Assembly: GCF_003664005.1 (NCBI RefSeq)
Contig: NZ_RCCJ01000001.1
Span: 930,001-994,000, forward strand
Length of the DNA stretch: 64,000 nucleotides
Direction of reading: 5' to 3'
DNA from: Hydrogenivirga caldilitoris
GTDB taxonomy: Bacteria > Aquificota > Aquificia > Aquificales > Aquificaceae
The number at the start of each line of letters is the position of its first letter. Position 1 is the stretch's first letter. Below the pieces are notes generated by a model. The model was not told the DNA's origin. It saw only the letters and a program-made list of their open reading frames with translations, and did not search any database. Positions 1 through 9,357 of this stretch are shown piece by piece. Position numbers and translations under genes: made by a program.

Positions 1-848
1 CTTCCGATATGTGACCCAAAGAAGAAAGTGCCTGAAAGGTAAAGGCAGAATCTCTTATCCAAACATACCTGTAATCCCAGTTTCTCTCCCCGCCTATGGA
101 CTCTGGAAGGGATGTGGTGGGAGATGCTACAACAGCCCCATTATCGGTTGAGAGAAGCTTCAGAACCAAACCCGACCTTACGGCGAGATCATGCCATGGT
201 CCTGCAAAGACACACCCTCCTGGTTCGCACCTGTGTACCCAGTTATTCCAGAAGTTTATCTCCTCAGAGAGTAGTTCTTCACATCCATAGTAGTTAAGGT
301 CTGGGGGGTTTACCGTAAGATAGGAGCGTCCAAAAGCTCTGCCCGTTTCTGAGCTTGATTGTTAGCTCTACGCCTCCATCGTCAAACTTTACATGTTCCG
401 GCTCCCAAAGGATTTTAAGGTGTAGTGCTTCATTTCCGCTATAGAAAGTAAAGTTTTCCTCTCTGAAGTCTACCGTAGGCCTATCCCTTCCATAGTTAAA
501 CTTCGGGTAACATCTTATTCTCACATTACAGCTACCACGCCTGCACTTCACCCTTCTAAGGAGCAAGTCTTTACCCCTCGGCATAAAACTGGTAACAAGG
601 ATATCGTGGTCATAGGCAGAGAAAACATTTTCAAGGATGTTGGTTTTCTCAACGTAACCCAAGCTCAGGTTCTGGTGTTCTTCGGAAGATATTGAGTAGT
701 AACCCGCAGACGGGTCAAGGACTGCAGAGAATACGGACGGAGAATCAAAGAAAGGGAGGCAGAGCCAATCCACAGAGCCATCGGAGTTTATGAGAGCACA
801 GGTACTTCCATTTCCGATAACTCCGTAACTCTCTATAGACTTCCACAT
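1..848 (-). pseudogene. GH15 glucoamylase-like protein, frameshifted and cut by window edge
   Basis: Glycoside hydrolase family 15 enzymes (glucoamylase, trehalase types) remove glucose from alpha-glucans. The frame from 848 to 294 (184 residues) starts with the typical N-terminal GH15 text (YGVIGNGSTCALINSDGSVD) and stops at a TAA at 294-296. Just before it is a run of six C on the coding strand (positions 303-308 as G). If that run had five C, the protein would continue as KPPDLNYYG into the other frame, which is open to position 1. That frame carries the conserved GH15 stretch GERNWDYRYVWIRDSAFTF. So one extra base breaks the gene; it may be a real mutation, phase variation at the C run, or a sequencing error. 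The C-terminal half lies outside the window. The gene follows merA on the same strand with a 43-base gap. Confidence 0.85.
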
Positions 849-891
849 ACCAGGAACTTAACCTCTATGAATACTATTTCTGTAAACCAGT

Positions 892-2523
892 TCACTGAGC
901 ACAGCAGGAGAGTTTAGAAACGTCCTTCTTGAAGGTCTGGGCACAGAGTTTGATGGATTCAGAAAGGGTTGGGTAAACGTCTACCGTTTGTATAACCTCA
1001 TCAACAGTGAGACCGTATCTGACCAGCAAGACAGCCTTATGTATAAGTTCGGCTCCATGGGGTGCAAGGATGTGAACTCCAAGTATCTTCTCGCTATCCT
1101 TCTCCACTATCATCTTTATCAGCCCATCCGTCCTAAAGCTGAGAGCTGCTCTGGGAACTTTGGAGAACTCCAAGACCCTCACGTCAACCTTTATCCCCTT
1201 CTCCTCAGCCTCCTTCTCCTTTAAGCCTACACCGGCAAGCTCTGGGTCGGTGAATATGGCATGAGGGACAGAGAGATAATCCATACTCCTCCTGTTACCG
1301 AGGAGTGCGTTCTCCGCCGCTATACCCCCTTCCATGGCTGCGACGGTAACCAACATGACCTTCCCAACGCAGTCACCAGCAGCATATATGTTTGGATTGG
1401 AAGTCTGCATGAACTCGTTTGTCTCTATAAAGCCTCTTGAGTTGGTCTTGACGCTGACCACCTCCAAACCTATGTCCCTTGTATTCGGGGCTCTGCCGGT
1501 AGCCACCAGGAGATCTGTGCCTCTTATTATCCTCCTCTCTCCCCTGTGCTCTACCTCAAGAACTATCTCCTCTCCTTCCTCTCTGACCTCGGAAACGGTC
1601 GCGCCGATGAGGATATTCATACCTTCCCTTTTAAGAAGTTCTCTGAGCTTAGCCCTCAGCTCTGGCTCTTCTCCCATAGCTATATCAGGAAGAGCCTCCA
1701 CTATCGTCACATCGCTCCCCATCCTGAGGAAAGCCTGTCCCAGCTCAAGACCTATAGCGCCTCCCCCGATAACTATCAGGTGCTCCGGAAGATGGTCTAT
1801 GTTGAATATGTCGTCACTCGTGTAGTATCTTACCCTGTGTAGGTTTTTAATGGGAGGTATTCCAGGTCTGGAGCCGGTGGTTATCACAGCTTTTCCAAAG
1901 CTTATCTCCTCCTTGCCCACCAGAGCCTTCCCCTCTCCCAGAAACTTGCCTCTGCAGTCCCTGTAATCTATCTGTGGGTAGGCTTCCAGAACATTCCAGT
2001 ACTTCTCCTTCCTAAGTCCTTCTAAGAGCCCCTCCTTCGCCTCTATTACCTCCTTTATATCTATACTTCCCTCCTCAAGCTCTATTCCTGGAAAAGGGTT
2101 CCTCAGTGGAGTATAAAAGGTATTTGCACCCTCTATCAGATACTTGGAAGGCACGCAACCTCTGTTCAGACACGTTCCCCCAATGATATTATCCTCAGCT
2201 ATCAGAACTTTAGCTCCAAGGTCTGAAGCCTTTATAGCCGCCGCAAAGCCGGCAGAACCTCCTCCGAGGATAAAAAGGTCGTATACGCCCTCCTTGGGTA
2301 TGTAAACCTCTGGAGATTCCTTTATCTCCTCCGCTCCGTAACCTGACCTTCTGACAGCTTCTGTAAGATCGTTGACGGGTACCTCTTTCTCTATCTCCAC
2401 CTCCGCGTAACCCTGAGGAAAGTAAACCTTCGCCTCCCTCACACCTTCAACGCTCTCAAGAGCTTTCTTGACCGTCTGAGCACAGTGCTCGCAGGTCATA
2501 CCAGTTATCTTCAACCTTATCAT
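892..2523 (-). CDS. merA: Mercuric reductase with N-terminal HMA domain
   Basis: Flavoprotein that reduces Hg(II) to volatile Hg(0) with NADPH in the cytoplasm. An HMA metal-binding domain occupies about residues 1-70 (GMTCEHC, C11 and C14). The FAD-binding GGGSAG follows at 87-92 and the redox-active pair CLNRGC at 118-123. The second dinucleotide motif GGGAIGLELG and the C-terminal vicinal cysteines (CCAQ, 540-541), which hand Hg to the active site of the partner subunit, are present. All catalytic features of MerA are therefore intact, which separates it from lipoamide dehydrogenase. The start is supported by AGGAGG nine bases upstream. It is the last gene of the csoR-merT-merP-merA operon. 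Confidence 0.95.
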   Translation of the reverse strand: MIRLKITGMTCEHCAQTVKKALESVEGVREAKVYFPQGYAEVEIEKEVPVNDLTEAVRRSGYGAEEIKESPEVYIPKEGVYDLFILGGGSAGFAAAIKASDLGAKVLIAEDNIIGGTCLNRGCVPSKYLIEGANTFYTPLRNPFPGIELEEGSIDIKEVIEAKEGLLEGLRKEKYWNVLEAYPQIDYRDCRGKFLGEGKALVGKEEISFGKAVITTGSRPGIPPIKNLHRVRYYTSDDIFNIDHLPEHLIVIGGGAIGLELGQAFLRMGSDVTIVEALPDIAMGEEPELRAKLRELLKREGMNILIGATVSEVREEGEEIVLEVEHRGERRIIRGTDLLVATGRAPNTRDIGLEVVSVKTNSRGFIETNEFMQTSNPNIYAAGDCVGKVMLVTVAAMEGGIAAENALLGNRRSMDYLSVPHAIFTDPELAGVGLKEKEAEEKGIKVDVRVLEFSKVPRAALSFRTDGLIKMIVEKDSEKILGVHILAPHGAELIHKAVLLVRYGLTVDEVIQTVDVYPTLSESIKLCAQTFKKDVSKLSCCAQ

Positions 2524-2534
2524 GATTTGACCTC

Positions 2535-2813
2535 CTAAAACTTAGCCTTTCCTATGACCTTGCCTTTGTAGTTTCCTGCTTTGGAGATCGCCCTCAGCAC
2601 GCTATCCTCCTTCACGTTGTCCTCAGTTACCACTACCGCTATGCGATTCTGCAGCGAAGTCTTGACCCACTTGACACCTTCCACTTCGGAGACAGCCTTC
2701 TTGACCGCTAGGGGGCACATCTCACAGGTCATTCCCTCAACGTCAATAACGAGTACATTTTCCGCAAAGGTAAAGCCTACAAGAACGAGCAGAGATAGAA
2801 GCAGCTTCCTCAT
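2535..2813 (-). CDS. merP: Periplasmic mercury-binding protein MerP
   Basis: Small periplasmic Hg(II)-binding protein that passes mercury to MerT. The 92 residues comprise a signal peptide (MRKLLLSLLVLVGFTFA) and one HMA fold with GMTCEMC, the paired cysteines of the metal site. The beta-alpha-beta-beta-alpha-beta length is normal for MerP. It sits 11 bases upstream of merA and 3 bases after merT, so the genes are surely co-transcribed. Family assignment is firm; specificity for Hg rather than Cu follows from the operon. Confidence 0.9.
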   Translation of the reverse strand: MRKLLLSLLVLVGFTFAENVLVIDVEGMTCEMCPLAVKKAVSEVEGVKWVKTSLQNRIAVVVTEDNVKEDSVLRAISKAGNYKGKVIGKAKF

Positions 2814-2816
2814 CTT

Positions 2817-3185
2817 TCAACCTCCGTAAATTTTCGTGAGAACGTAAGGGTAGAAGGTGGCAAAGACCAGAAGTATTAAAGCGGTCCACGTTATACCCCT
2901 GCTCAGCTTCCTTGTCCAATTGGGCTCCTCACAGGCACACTCAACAGCCGGTCTTTTGAAGATCTTTTCCTTCACCCAGCTCTTGAGATACAGGTTGTAA
3001 AGGGAGTAGCCCACTGCAAGGTATCCCACCGCCAAGAAGTACCACCTGTAAGGCTCTAAGAACTGGAGTGAGCTCAACCCTCCGGCAGATACACCGAAGA
3101 CCACGAAGAGGGTAGGAGCTATGCAGCAGGAAGCTGCAAAGAGCGAAGCGAGTGTTCCGATGAGGCTTCCGATAGCTTCCCTCAT
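2817..3185 (-). CDS. merT: Mercuric ion transporter MerT
   Basis: Inner-membrane protein that imports Hg(II) for reduction by MerA. Three hydrophobic segments are visible: about residues 8-30, 45-65 and 95-115. The first contains the vicinal pair CC (20-21) that accepts Hg from MerP. The cytoplasmic loop between segments 2 and 3 carries a second cysteine pair (ECACEE) used to deliver Hg onward. Length (122) is normal for MerT. The gene starts one base after the csoR-like stop region and precedes merP. Confidence 0.92.
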   Translation of the reverse strand: MREAIGSLIGTLASLFAASCCIAPTLFVVFGVSAGGLSSLQFLEPYRWYFLAVGYLAVGYSLYNLYLKSWVKEKIFKRPAVECACEEPNWTRKLSRGITWTALILLVFATFYPYVLTKIYGG

Positions 3186-3186
3186 A

Positions 3187-3480
3187 TCAGCACCCTCCCT
3201 TTATCAGCTTCTTAACCGCCTCTAAGAAATCTTCCAGAGCCTTTAAATCTCCAGCCTCAACGCTTGGTTTTACGCAGGATTGAACGTGGTCTTCCAGGAG
3301 TTTAGTGGCAACACCATTCAGAGCCGATTTCACCGCAGATATCTGTATGAGTATCTCATCGCAACTCCTTTTCTCTTGAATCATCCTTTGAATACCTCTG
3401 ATCTGACCTTCTATCTTGGAGAGCCTGCTGGTAAGTTCCTTTACACTTTCCTCAGAAAGATACACATCACATCCCTTCAT
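3187..3480 (-). CDS. CsoR/RcnR-family metal-sensing repressor of the mer operon
   Basis: All-helical DUF156 repressor. The metal-site pattern Cys-x24-His-x3-Cys is visible (C40, H65, C69), with the same spacing as the Cu(I) sensor CsoR. The helix SRLSKIEGQIRGIQRMI is typical of the family. As first gene of a mer operon it takes the place normally held by MerR or ArsR-type sensors, so it is inferred to release its operator on Hg(II), though a copper response cannot be excluded. A CsoR-type palindrome lies just upstream of its start codon, so it is probably autoregulated. Two extra cysteines sit at the termini (C4, C97). Confidence 0.88.
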   Translation of the reverse strand: MKGCDVYLSEESVKELTSRLSKIEGQIRGIQRMIQEKRSCDEILIQISAVKSALNGVATKLLEDHVQSCVKPSVEAGDLKALEDFLEAVKKLIKGGC

Positions 3481-3483
3481 ACC

Positions 3484-3529
3484 TATACCCCCTACGGGTA
3501 TATATTAGGGAAATACAGAGTTTTGTCAA
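3484..3529 (-). promoter_or_regulatory. mer operon promoter with CsoR-type operator
   Basis: Reading on the minus strand, TTGACA (3524-3529) and TAATAT (3502-3507) are separated by 16 bases, a strong sigma-70-type promoter. Touching the -10 is a perfect inverted repeat TATACCC-CCTAC-GGGTATA (7-5-7, 3484-3502). Its core resembles published CsoR operators (TACCC...GGGTA). The site covers the expected transcription start, so bound repressor would block initiation. The csoR-like start codon is only about 15 bases from the likely start site. Confidence 0.82.
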
Positions 3530-3569
3530 GGCTTGTTTAAAAGGAGGTTGTGGGATAATTTAAACTCTC

Positions 3570-5372
3570 ATGAGCCTTGATAAAGTAAGGAACTTCTCAA
3601 TAATAGCTCACGTTGACCATGGCAAGTCTACTCTTGCAGACCGCCTTCTGGAGTTTACTGGGGCTGTAACTGAAAGGGAGAGAAAGGAACAGCTATTGGA
3701 CACTCTGGACATAGAAAGGGAGAGGGGTATCACGATAAAGATGCAGGCAGTTAGAATGCTCTACAAAGCGAAGGATGGTGAAACTTATAAACTTCATCTT
3801 ATAGATACACCAGGGCATGTAGATTTCTCCTATGAAGTGTCAAGAGCTCTCGCCGCTTGTGAAGGTGCGCTTCTGCTTGTAGATGCAACTCAAGGGATAG
3901 AAGCTCAAACGGTCGCAAACTTCTGGAAGGCTGTTGAGCAAGACTTGGTGATAATTCCAATAATAAACAAGATAGACCTTCCCGCAGCGGAGCCTGAAAG
4001 GGTTATAAAGCAGATAGAGGATATCCTCGGTCTTCCCAGGGAAGAAGTTATACTGGCTTCAGCAAAGGAAGGTATAGGTATTGAGGAGATACTTGAGTCT
4101 ATAGTTCAAAGGATACCGCCACCCAAGGGAAAGGTAGATGCACCTTTAAAGGCTCTCATATTTGACTCTTACTATGACCCATACAGGGGAGCGGTTGCCT
4201 TTGTCAGGTTATTTGACGGAGAGCTTAAAGCTGGAGACAGGATAAAGCTCTTCTCCACCGGGAAGGAGTATGAAGTCACCGAAGTGGGCGCTCAAACTCC
4301 AAAGATGACAAAGTTTGATAAGCTTGAAGCCGGAGACGTAGGATACATAGCTGCCTCAATAAAGGATGTCAGGGATATAAGGATAGGGGACACCGTAACC
4401 CTTGCAAAGAACCCAACCAAGGAGCCTGTTCCTGGTTTTAGACCTGCAAAGCCCATGGTTTTCGCGGGAATTTACCCTACCGAAGACACAACCTTTGAGG
4501 AGCTTAGAGATGCTCTTGAGAAGTATGCAATAAACGATGCTGCCATAGTTTACGAGCCCGAAAGCTCTCCGGCTCTGGGTATGGGTTTCAGGGTCGGCTT
4601 TCTGGGACTCCTACACATGGAGATAGTTCAGGAGAGGCTTGAGAGGGAGTACGGGGTAAAAATTATTACCACAGCGCCGAATGTAATATACAGGGTGAAG
4701 AGGAAGCACTCCGGAGAGATTTTGGAGGTCAGAAATCCCTCAGAGTTTCCGGATAATCTTGGCTTAGTTGAGAGGGTAGAAGAACCTTATGTTCTTGTAA
4801 CTGTTATAACTCCTAAGGAGTATGTTGGCAACATAATGCAACTGTGTCAGGAAAAGAGAGGCGAGCAAAAGAAGTTCTCCTACCTTGATGAAAACACAAC
4901 AATGCTGGAATACGAAATACCCCTTTCAGAGGTTATTCTTGACTTTCACGATAAAGTGAAGACCCTCTCCAGAGGTTTTGCTTCCTACGACTACGAGTTT
5001 ATAGGCTATAAACCTTCGGACCTCGTTAAGCTCCACATTCTGATAAACAAAAAGCCGGTTGATGCCCTTTCCTTCATAGTACATAGAGACAAGGCTTACA
5101 GAAGAGCAAGGCTGATAGTTGAAAAGCTCAAGGAGACTATACCCAGACAGCTCTTTGAAATACACATTCAAGCAGCCATAGGAGGAAAGGTTATAGCATC
5201 GGAAAGAATAAAGCCTCTAAGGGCAAATGTTACAGCTAAGTGTTACGGGGGAGATATAACCAGAAAGAAAAAGCTTCTTGAGAAACAGAAAGAGGGAAAG
5301 AAAAGGATGAAGCAGTTTGGTAACGTTTCATTACCACAGGAGGCATTCCTAAGCGTTCTTAGTGTAGAATAG
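3570..5372 (+). CDS. lepA: Elongation factor 4 (LepA), ribosome back-translocase
   Basis: Translational GTPase that helps stalled or mis-translocated ribosomes. At 600 residues it is full length. The G domain begins [19 protein letters not shown], followed by RGITIKMQ (switch I), DTPGH (G3) and NKID (G4). The LepA-specific C-terminal domain ends in a basic tail ([17 protein letters not shown]). The only Shine-Dalgarno-like AGGAGG lies 21 bases upstream, too far for normal use. A GATAAT hexamer sits 10 bases before the ATG, so the transcript may be leaderless or nearly so. It is divergent from the mer operon. Confidence 0.97.
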   Translation: MSLDKVRNFSIIAHVDHGKSTLADRLLEFTGAVTERERKEQLLDTLDIERERGITIKMQAVRMLYKAKDGETYKLHLIDTPGHVDFSYEVSRALAACEGALLLVDATQGIEAQTVANFWKAVEQDLVIIPIINKIDLPAAEPERVIKQIEDILGLPREEVILASAKEGIGIEEILESIVQRIPPPKGKVDAPLKALIFDSYYDPYRGAVAFVRLFDGELKAGDRIKLFSTGKEYEVTEVGAQTPKMTKFDKLEAGDVGYIAASIKDVRDIRIGDTVTLAKNPTKEPVPGFRPAKPMVFAGIYPTEDTTFEELRDALEKYAINDAAIVYEPESSPALGMGFRVGFLGLLHMEIVQERLEREYGVKIITTAPNVIYRVKRKHSGEILEVRNPSEFPDNLGLVERVEEPYVLVTVITPKEYVGNIMQLCQEKRGEQKKFSYLDENTTMLEYEIPLSEVILDFHDKVKTLSRGFASYDYEFIGYKPSDLVKLHILINKKPVDALSFIVHRDKAYRRARLIVEKLKETIPRQLFEIHIQAAIGGKVIASERIKPLRANVTAKCYGGDITRKKKLLEKQKEGKKRMKQFGNVSLPQEAFLSVLSVE

Positions 5373-5379
5373 GAGCATT

Positions 5380-6222
5380 ATGAGGGAGAAGGACAGGTAC
5401 GTCAACATCTTAATAGTTGGATACGGAGGGAGAAAGGCAAAGAGCCTAAAGTTAAACGTAACCTTTCTAAAGAGAACGTTAGTTCTATCGGGGATACTCT
5501 TTGCCGGAGTGCTAACCTTTTCCTTGCTGTCCTTTTACGAGAACCTCAGCCTGAAAAGGGAAGTGGCACAGCTAAAGGCAGAAAGAGAAAAATTGAAAGT
5601 TTTACTTGCAAAAGAGCAGGAAAGGAACTCATACCTTCAGGAATTCAAGGATAAGGTAAAACTCCTTGAGGGAAAGCTGGTTACCATAGATAAGTTTCTC
5701 AGAGAAAAGGGGATAAGGCGAGTTCCAAGCGGTGTTGGTGGAGCTAAAACCAAGCTTGATATCCTTGACATTGAGTATGTGAGCTTCCTTCATGAAGAGG
5801 CAGACAAGTTTCAGAAGTACCTCAGCAGGGTACCCCTTGGACCCCCCGTTTGGGGAAAGATCACATCCCGGTATGGATACAGAACCGACCCTTTTACAGG
5901 AAATTATGAGTTCCATGAAGGGGTGGATATAAAGGCTCCCTGGGGAACAAGGGTTAGAGCCACAGCCGATGGAAAGGTCATATACGCAGGCTGGAAGGGT
6001 GGTTACGGAAAGGTTGTCATACTTCAACATGCTTACGGGTTCAGGACTATGTATGCTCACCTTTCAAAGATAAGCGTTAATCCGGGTCAATGGGTCAAGT
6101 CTGGGGATGTGGTTGGTTACGTAGGTTCAACAGGAAGGTCCACAGGTCCTCATGTCCACTACGAAGTGTGGAGATACTCAAAACGTGAGAATCCAATAAA
6201 ATACATGTATGTGAGGTGGTGA
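5380..6222 (+). CDS. M23 (LytM) peptidoglycan endopeptidase, membrane-anchored
   Basis: Cell-wall hydrolase expected to cut peptide cross-links in the periplasm. A membrane segment at about residues 30-50 is followed by a coiled coil (55-110) and a C-terminal LytM domain (about 155-275). The zinc motif HEGVD (HxxxD), the H of YAHLS and the HVHYE (HxH) motif are all present, so the enzyme should be active. It starts 7 bases after lepA and ends 1 base before a bactofilin gene. M23 peptidase plus bactofilin is a recurrent pair that controls cell shape or stalk structure in other bacteria. Confidence 0.92.
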   Translation: MREKDRYVNILIVGYGGRKAKSLKLNVTFLKRTLVLSGILFAGVLTFSLLSFYENLSLKREVAQLKAEREKLKVLLAKEQERNSYLQEFKDKVKLLEGKLVTIDKFLREKGIRRVPSGVGGAKTKLDILDIEYVSFLHEEADKFQKYLSRVPLGPPVWGKITSRYGYRTDPFTGNYEFHEGVDIKAPWGTRVRATADGKVIYAGWKGGYGKVVILQHAYGFRTMYAHLSKISVNPGQWVKSGDVVGYVGSTGRSTGPHVHYEVWRYSKRENPIKYMYVRW

Positions 6223-6223
6223 A

Positions 6224-6619
6224 ATGTTCGGTGGAAAAAAGGAGTCCTTTAAGGCTATAGAGGCTGCAGATGTCAACACTTTGATAGGTGAAGGGTGCAC
6301 CTTTGAGGGAAATCTTAACCTGTCAACCTCTACCAGGATAGACGGGAGAGTTAAAGGGAATATAAAGAGTGAAGGTACACTTGTAATAGGAGAGACAGGA
6401 AGAGTTGAGGGTGACATTCAGTGCACAGAGATACTCATATACGGAACTGTGAACGGAAACGTTGATGCCCAGAGGATAGAGCTTAAAAAAGGTGCAGCAC
6501 TGAGCGGTGACGTCCGTGCCGAAGTGTTCGTCATTGAGGAAGGGGCTACCTACAACGGGCACTGCTCAATGGGAAGGGTAACTCTACCGGAGACGTCCGA
6601 GATTAAAATTCCCGATTGA
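6224..6619 (+). CDS. Bactofilin (polymer-forming cytoskeletal protein)
   Basis: Bactofilins form nucleotide-free filaments that scaffold cell-wall enzymes. The 131 residues show the right-handed beta-helix pattern: repeated short strands with glycines and valines (STRIDGRVKGNIKSEGTLVI, GRVEGDIQ). It is the immediate downstream partner of the M23 peptidase. Its 3' end overlaps the convergent panE-like gene by 17 bases. Confidence 0.93.
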   Translation: MFGGKKESFKAIEAADVNTLIGEGCTFEGNLNLSTSTRIDGRVKGNIKSEGTLVIGETGRVEGDIQCTEILIYGTVNGNVDAQRIELKKGAALSGDVRAEVFVIEEGATYNGHCSMGRVTLPETSEIKIPD

Positions 6620-7529
6620 GGAGTTCCTTTGCCTTAACCAGCTCTGTAATTACCATATTTACAGGCGTAGCTACATTATGCTTTTCGCCTAACTTACATA
6701 TGGCTCCGTTGAGGGCATCTATCTCTGTTTTTCCTCTCTTTATATCCGCAAGCATGGAGGGAAAGTGGGCTGCGGTTGGCGGAATTAACTTCTCATAGAA
6801 TACCCTTTTGTAGTCTTCAGCACTCTTCCAAAAGGTTTCTATGCCCGCAGACCGTGTTACTTCAAAGATTTCATAGATGATTCTATCCATTAAACTCCTG
6901 GTGTGGGGATTTTCAGAAAGGGTACCGTAGTTCACCTCAAGGAGGGCTCCAAGAGGGTTCAAGGCACAGTTGTATATTATCTTATCCCACAGGTATCTGT
7001 ATACCTCTCTCTCGTATCTTGTTGGTATTCCCGCCCTGGTGAAGATGTCGGCAAGCTCTGTGAGAAACTTTTCACTCAGTATTCCAGAAGGGTCACCTAT
7101 GACTACGTCGTCTGCAGATACAGTTATCTCTATAGCTCCCGGCTCTATAATCCGTGAACCGAATATTACGCGTGCAAGGATCACTCTTCCCTTTCCGTAC
7201 CTTTCTACAGCTGCCTCGTAGTTACCGTAGCCGTTCTGGGCTATCATTAACAAAGTGTCTTTCCCAAACACAGGTCTTATCAATTCCAGGGCACTGACCG
7301 TGTCATAGGACTTCACGGACAGTATTATCAGGTCGGGTACAGACCCCAGTAAAGATATATCCTCTACGGTTTTCACAGGGGTATCAAACTCCCCCCATAT
7401 GCCCCTTACCGAAATCCTGTTAAGTTTTCTCCCCCTTTTAACCAACCCAATGGCATCATGACCCGCTTTCGTTAAAAAAGCCAGGTAAGCACTCCCTATA
7501 GCTCCTACACCCACTATAAGAAACTTCAT
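6603..7529 (-). CDS. panE: 2-dehydropantoate 2-reductase (ketopantoate reductase)
   Basis: NADPH-dependent reduction of ketopantoate to pantoate for CoA synthesis. The Rossmann motif GVGAIGSAYLAFL is at the N terminus (residues 7-19). The family's catalytic lysine lies in WDKIIYNCALNPLGALL (about residue 188 onward). Length (308) is normal. It runs in the same direction as, and 4 bases after, the deacetylase gene, and converges on bactofilin. Some ApbA/PanE relatives act on other 2-oxoacids. Confidence 0.88.
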   Translation of the reverse strand: MKFLIVGVGAIGSAYLAFLTKAGHDAIGLVKRGRKLNRISVRGIWGEFDTPVKTVEDISLLGSVPDLIILSVKSYDTVSALELIRPVFGKDTLLMIAQNGYGNYEAAVERYGKGRVILARVIFGSRIIEPGAIEITVSADDVVIGDPSGILSEKFLTELADIFTRAGIPTRYEREVYRYLWDKIIYNCALNPLGALLEVNYGTLSENPHTRSLMDRIIYEIFEVTRSAGIETFWKSAEDYKRVFYEKLIPPTAAHFPSMLADIKRGKTEIDALNGAICKLGEKHNVATPVNMVITELVKAKELLNREF

Positions 7530-7533
7530 GCCC

Positions 7534-8565
7534 TCACTTTATTATGAGCCAGAAGCTTTCAGCCCATTTGCTTGTGTTGTTGTTCCTGCACTTTACTCCG
7601 ACCCTGTCCCACCTCCTCTTTAGTTCCGGTAGACCGTCTCTGAATATAAGACTGTCTTCTCTCTTGGCTATCTTCCAACCCAACTCCGTTATGTAAATCC
7701 TGCAGTGCGAATAAACTCCCGAATTCTTTATAACCGCACCTATTTTTTCGGGCGGATTTTTCTCCAAAAACCCCCAGCCTGGAACAAATGTTTCAATGGG
7801 AAGAACCTCACGGTTTAATTTCTTCTTGAAATTGTTCATTTCACTCCAGCTACCCACTATAGCTTGCCTCGGTATCCTGTATAAGTCGGTAGTGTGGTCA
7901 ACGTTTCCTGGGTCTTGGGTAAAAACCGCCTCGTACCCTCTTTCTCTAAGAATTTCCAATATCTCTTTATTGTAATACCCAAAAGGTAGGGCGTAAAACC
8001 TTGGCTTTACCCCAAAAAGCTCTTGGAACCTCTTCTCGCTTTTATGCAAGTCTTTTAAAAACTCCCCCGTGCTTTTGATAAGACCAAAAGGCTTGTGAGA
8101 GTAAGAATGGTTTTCAAACTCAACCAGCCCTGAGTTCTTAAGCTCCTCCAGTTCCTCCATGGTCAGAAAGTCAGGATACCTTCCTACGGCTTCCATATAA
8201 AGGAATACGGTGAAAGGGAAGTTGAACTTCCTGAGAACTCTGTACGCTCTGTAGGTTGAGCGGTAGCCATCATCTATAGTTATAACCACTGTCTTTTCTG
8301 GGATTTTCTCCCCTTTTTTAAGAAGTTCAACCAGCTCGCTGAGTCTTATAACCCTGTACCCTTCCTCCTTTAAGTACTTCATCTGAGATTCAAACTTCTC
8401 CATGCTCACAGAGGTAGTCGGATATCTATCGTCACCGAACCTGTGGTAGAGAAGTATAGTTGCAGTCCCTGCAAACAGCTCACCTGAGATAAGAAGGGTC
8501 AAGAACACAGTAATCAAGCTCGGTAAGATTGTTCTCCTTAATAATTCTCCTAAGCTTCCTAACAT
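7534..8565 (-). CDS. Exported polysaccharide deacetylase (NodB-type)
   Basis: Metal-dependent carbohydrate esterase family 4 enzyme, likely removing acetyl groups from peptidoglycan or a surface polysaccharide. An N-terminal membrane/signal segment is present (about residues 10-32). The NodB motif 1 TIDDGYRST and motif 2 HSYSHKPF (HxxxH) are intact. The ATG at 8565 has GAGAGG six bases upstream and is preferred even though it overlaps the upstream gene by 86 bases. Shorter starts would cut into the signal segment. It is transcribed after the Bax-like gene. Confidence 0.87.
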   Translation of the reverse strand: MLGSLGELLRRTILPSLITVFLTLLISGELFAGTATILLYHRFGDDRYPTTSVSMEKFESQMKYLKEEGYRVIRLSELVELLKKGEKIPEKTVVITIDDGYRSTYRAYRVLRKFNFPFTVFLYMEAVGRYPDFLTMEELEELKNSGLVEFENHSYSHKPFGLIKSTGEFLKDLHKSEKRFQELFGVKPRFYALPFGYYNKEILEILRERGYEAVFTQDPGNVDHTTDLYRIPRQAIVGSWSEMNNFKKKLNREVLPIETFVPGWGFLEKNPPEKIGAVIKNSGVYSHCRIYITELGWKIAKREDSLIFRDGLPELKRRWDRVGVKCRNNNTSKWAESFWLIIK

Positions 8566-9337
8566 ATCTACCTCTCTCTATGGAATAAAACTCTAAAAAT
8601 TTTAATAGCTTGACAGAGCCAAATCCCTTTAATCGGTACTTTCTGAACTTTTCGTAAGCCCATCCTGCGTTCACGTTGTACATGTAATCCCTCACCGCAT
8701 CAAGTATTGAGCTGTAAGCCCTCAAATGGACATTATTTTCCTGAGCTTCAATAGCGTTGCTTTTATCCTTAAATGCCCATATACCAAAGAGGTTGTTTCC
8801 CTCTAGGAAGAATCTGGATGTACCCCAACCACTCTCAATAGCAGCCTGGGCTATAACCAGACTTGGGGGAACGGGATGAGCTTTTAAAAGGGCGTCCTCT
8901 ATTGACTCCGACTTACACCTGCCAAGAACACTCTCCACAAATTCTCTTTCAGCTCTGCTGAGCTTGTATCCCAAATCCAGTTTTTCAAGAATCTTTGACA
9001 GGTTTTTCCTTGTTTGGGCAACCTCATAATTTGCTATGAGGACAGAGGGTAAAACCATGTCTATGAACTTTCTTTTCTTTTCCTCTGGTTGAAGCTCAGC
9101 AAGAGAAACCGCATTCGTATAGGTAACGGGGATTACAGCTTCACACCTAACATTTATTATGTCTTCCGGGGAGTTCAAGCTTCTGTAAATCACCTTTATG
9201 TTAGGAGGTTTTATGAGGGTTACCTGTCCAGTCAGGATGGAGGCTATCCTCTTCCTATCTGGAAAGGAATTGAGTGACACAAACAAGACACCCAGGAACA
9301 GCAGCAAAGGGGTAAAAAGGGAGATGGCTCTCCTCAT
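8480..9337 (-). CDS. Bax-like endo-beta-N-acetylglucosaminidase
   Basis: Putative peptidoglycan glucosaminidase of the Bax/FlgJ-like group. A signal anchor covers residues 1-24. The glucosaminidase core begins at VPPSLVIAQAAIESGWGTSR, with the catalytic glutamate in AIESGWG, and continues through GNNLFGIWAF. Length (285) fits Bax. It overlaps the deacetylase by 86 bases, suggesting translational coupling of two wall-modifying enzymes. Confidence 0.85.
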   Translation of the reverse strand: MRRAISLFTPLLLFLGVLFVSLNSFPDRKRIASILTGQVTLIKPPNIKVIYRSLNSPEDIINVRCEAVIPVTYTNAVSLAELQPEEKKRKFIDMVLPSVLIANYEVAQTRKNLSKILEKLDLGYKLSRAEREFVESVLGRCKSESIEDALLKAHPVPPSLVIAQAAIESGWGTSRFFLEGNNLFGIWAFKDKSNAIEAQENNVHLRAYSSILDAVRDYMYNVNAGWAYEKFRKYRLKGFGSVKLLKFLEFYSIERGRYVRKLRRIIKENNLTELDYCVLDPSYLR

Positions 9338-9339
9338 GG

Positions 9340-9357
9340 CTTTATAATTTTATAAAG
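9340..9357. promoter_or_regulatory. Symmetrical AT-rich divergent promoter element
   Basis: The 22-base gap between the divergent Bax-like gene and dcd holds CTTTATAA-TT-TTATAAAG, an 8-2-8 inverted repeat. It places a TATAAT/TATAAA-like -10 on each strand. It may serve both genes or bind a repressor; -35 elements would lie inside the genes. Confidence 0.4.

Noticed and set aside
1334-1825. Open frame (163 residues) antisense to merA
   Set aside because: merA is unambiguous; the antisense translation is Ser/Thr-rich with no domain.
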